Source: Candidatus Melainabacteria bacterium | GTDB lineage: Bacteria > Cyanobacteriota > Vampirovibrionia > Obscuribacterales > Obscuribacteraceae | Assembly: GCA_017307165.1 (NCBI GenBank) | Contig: JAFKGK010000003.1 | Coordinates: 124,001-188,000 of the forward strand | Length of the DNA stretch: 64,000 bases | Direction: 5' to 3' | Shown here: in pieces, positions 63,644 to 64,000 of the stretch | How the letters are laid out: each line of letters begins with the position of its first letter | Numbering within the stretch: the stretch's first letter is position 1 | Position numbers and translations under genes: made by a program | Notes under the pieces: model-generated | What the model saw: only the letters and a program-made list of their open reading frames with translations | Database searches by the model: none | What the model was told of the DNA's origin: nothing

Positions 63644-64000
63644 GTTCTATTTCCTTAGATTTGTTAGATCTGCCGTGTGCTGTGATGACTCGTACATTGA
63701 GGACTCCCTCAATAGATTTGATTTTTTGTATCACCGTATCCGGTATCAATTTTTCGCACTCTACCAGGGTACAGGCGATGTCCTGGCGCGAGCGATTGAG
63801 CATGTCGAGGATATTTATATTTTCAGCAGAAATTGCAGAGGATATGCGCTCGATCATGTGCGGCACGTTTGCGTTTGCCACGACCAGCCTGTTTTGGACC
63901 TGCCCCGGCAGATGCATCTCGGGAAAATTGACAGAATTTGTGATCGAACCCGTCTCAAGATAGGCGCGTACTTCGTCGGCTACCATGACGGCGCAGTTTT
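63618..64000 (-). CDS. serA: D-3-phosphoglycerate dehydrogenase, C-terminal part
   Basis: The frame is open to the window edge, so the gene starts outside. The visible 127 residues carry the end of the substrate domain (VADEVRAYLETGSITNSVNFPE) and the regulatory ACT domain (RLVVANANVPHMIERISSAI, INILDMLNRSRQDIACTLVE). SerA makes 3-phosphohydroxypyruvate, the first step of serine synthesis, and ACT binds serine for feedback. The NAD-binding core cannot be seen here. Confidence 0.85.
   Translation of the reverse strand, partial: NCAVMVADEVRAYLETGSITNSVNFPEMHLPGQVQNRLVVANANVPHMIERISSAISAENINILDMLNRSRQDIACTLVECEKLIPDTVIQKIKSIEGVLNVRVITAHGRSNKSKEIELAQAQSQD

Noticed and set aside
1..64000. tRNA, rRNA, insertion sequences, prophage or integrase genes
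   Set aside because: I looked for cloverleaf-like segments, transposase motifs and terminal repeats and saw none.

Overview
The window looks like a stretch of a Gram-negative-type bacterial chromosome. Gene content (soluble tandem-HAMP hybrid kinases, many small secreted proteins, an isolated nuoL/nuoM pair, a fused 2-oxoacid:ferredoxin oxidoreductase, SerA with a C-terminal ACT domain) and the roughly balanced base composition suggest a non-photosynthetic relative of cyanobacteria (Melainabacteria/Vampirovibrionia, Obscuribacter-like). That placement is inference from gene style and was not searched. I see no tRNA, rRNA, CRISPR array, insertion sequence or prophage.

Layout. 1-2.4 kb: end of an unknown gene, then a leftward operon with a ferritin-like protein, a small secreted protein and a diacylglycerol-kinase-type lipid kinase. 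2.6-9.4 kb: a YbhGFSR-like efflux operon (HlyD, dual ABC ATPase, two ABC-2 permeases), a dual-specificity phosphatase and a secreted VWA protein. 9.5-18 kb: lipoprotein, FAD-Rieske oxidoreductase, Ser/Thr kinase, coiled-coil membrane protein, GT20 trehalose-phosphate synthase, holin-like and GlsB-like membrane proteins. 18-24.5 kb: a 1677-residue tandem-HAMP hybrid histidine kinase with a REC-HPt protein and a YtxH protein. 24.6-36.9 kb: stress-type proteins (BON, two GSP17M-like glycine-zipper proteins, bacterioferritin-like), hydrolase, diiron protein, RecQ, SDR, XRE regulator and an ECF sigma factor. 37-44.3 kb: a second signalling cluster. 44.4-52.2 kb: patatin, small helical secreted proteins, TrbI-like protein, SDR, PgeF, CAP and VWA proteins. 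52.3-64 kb: housekeeping energy and amino-acid genes (nuoM/nuoL, korA/korB, serA).

The main discovery is a shared promoter. Reading both strands by eye I find the 25-nt arrangement GGAAC-N17-GTC at 19 intergenic places, plus one GGAAAC version, nearly always 20-120 nt before a start codon and always in the right orientation. It precedes the efflux operon, both GSP17M-like genes, the BON, bacterioferritin, GT20, holin/GlsB, YtxH-operon, giant kinase, Ser/Thr kinase, VWA, hydrolase/diiron and small helical protein genes. It is absent before nuoL, nuoM, korA, korB, recQ, pgeF and the sigma gene itself. The form and gene content resemble an ECF sigma (EcfG-like) general stress regulon. The only sigma gene in the window is an ECF-type one at 35.3-35.9 kb. 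One copy of the motif faces a gene-free stretch that ends in a strong terminator, which predicts a stress-induced small RNA.
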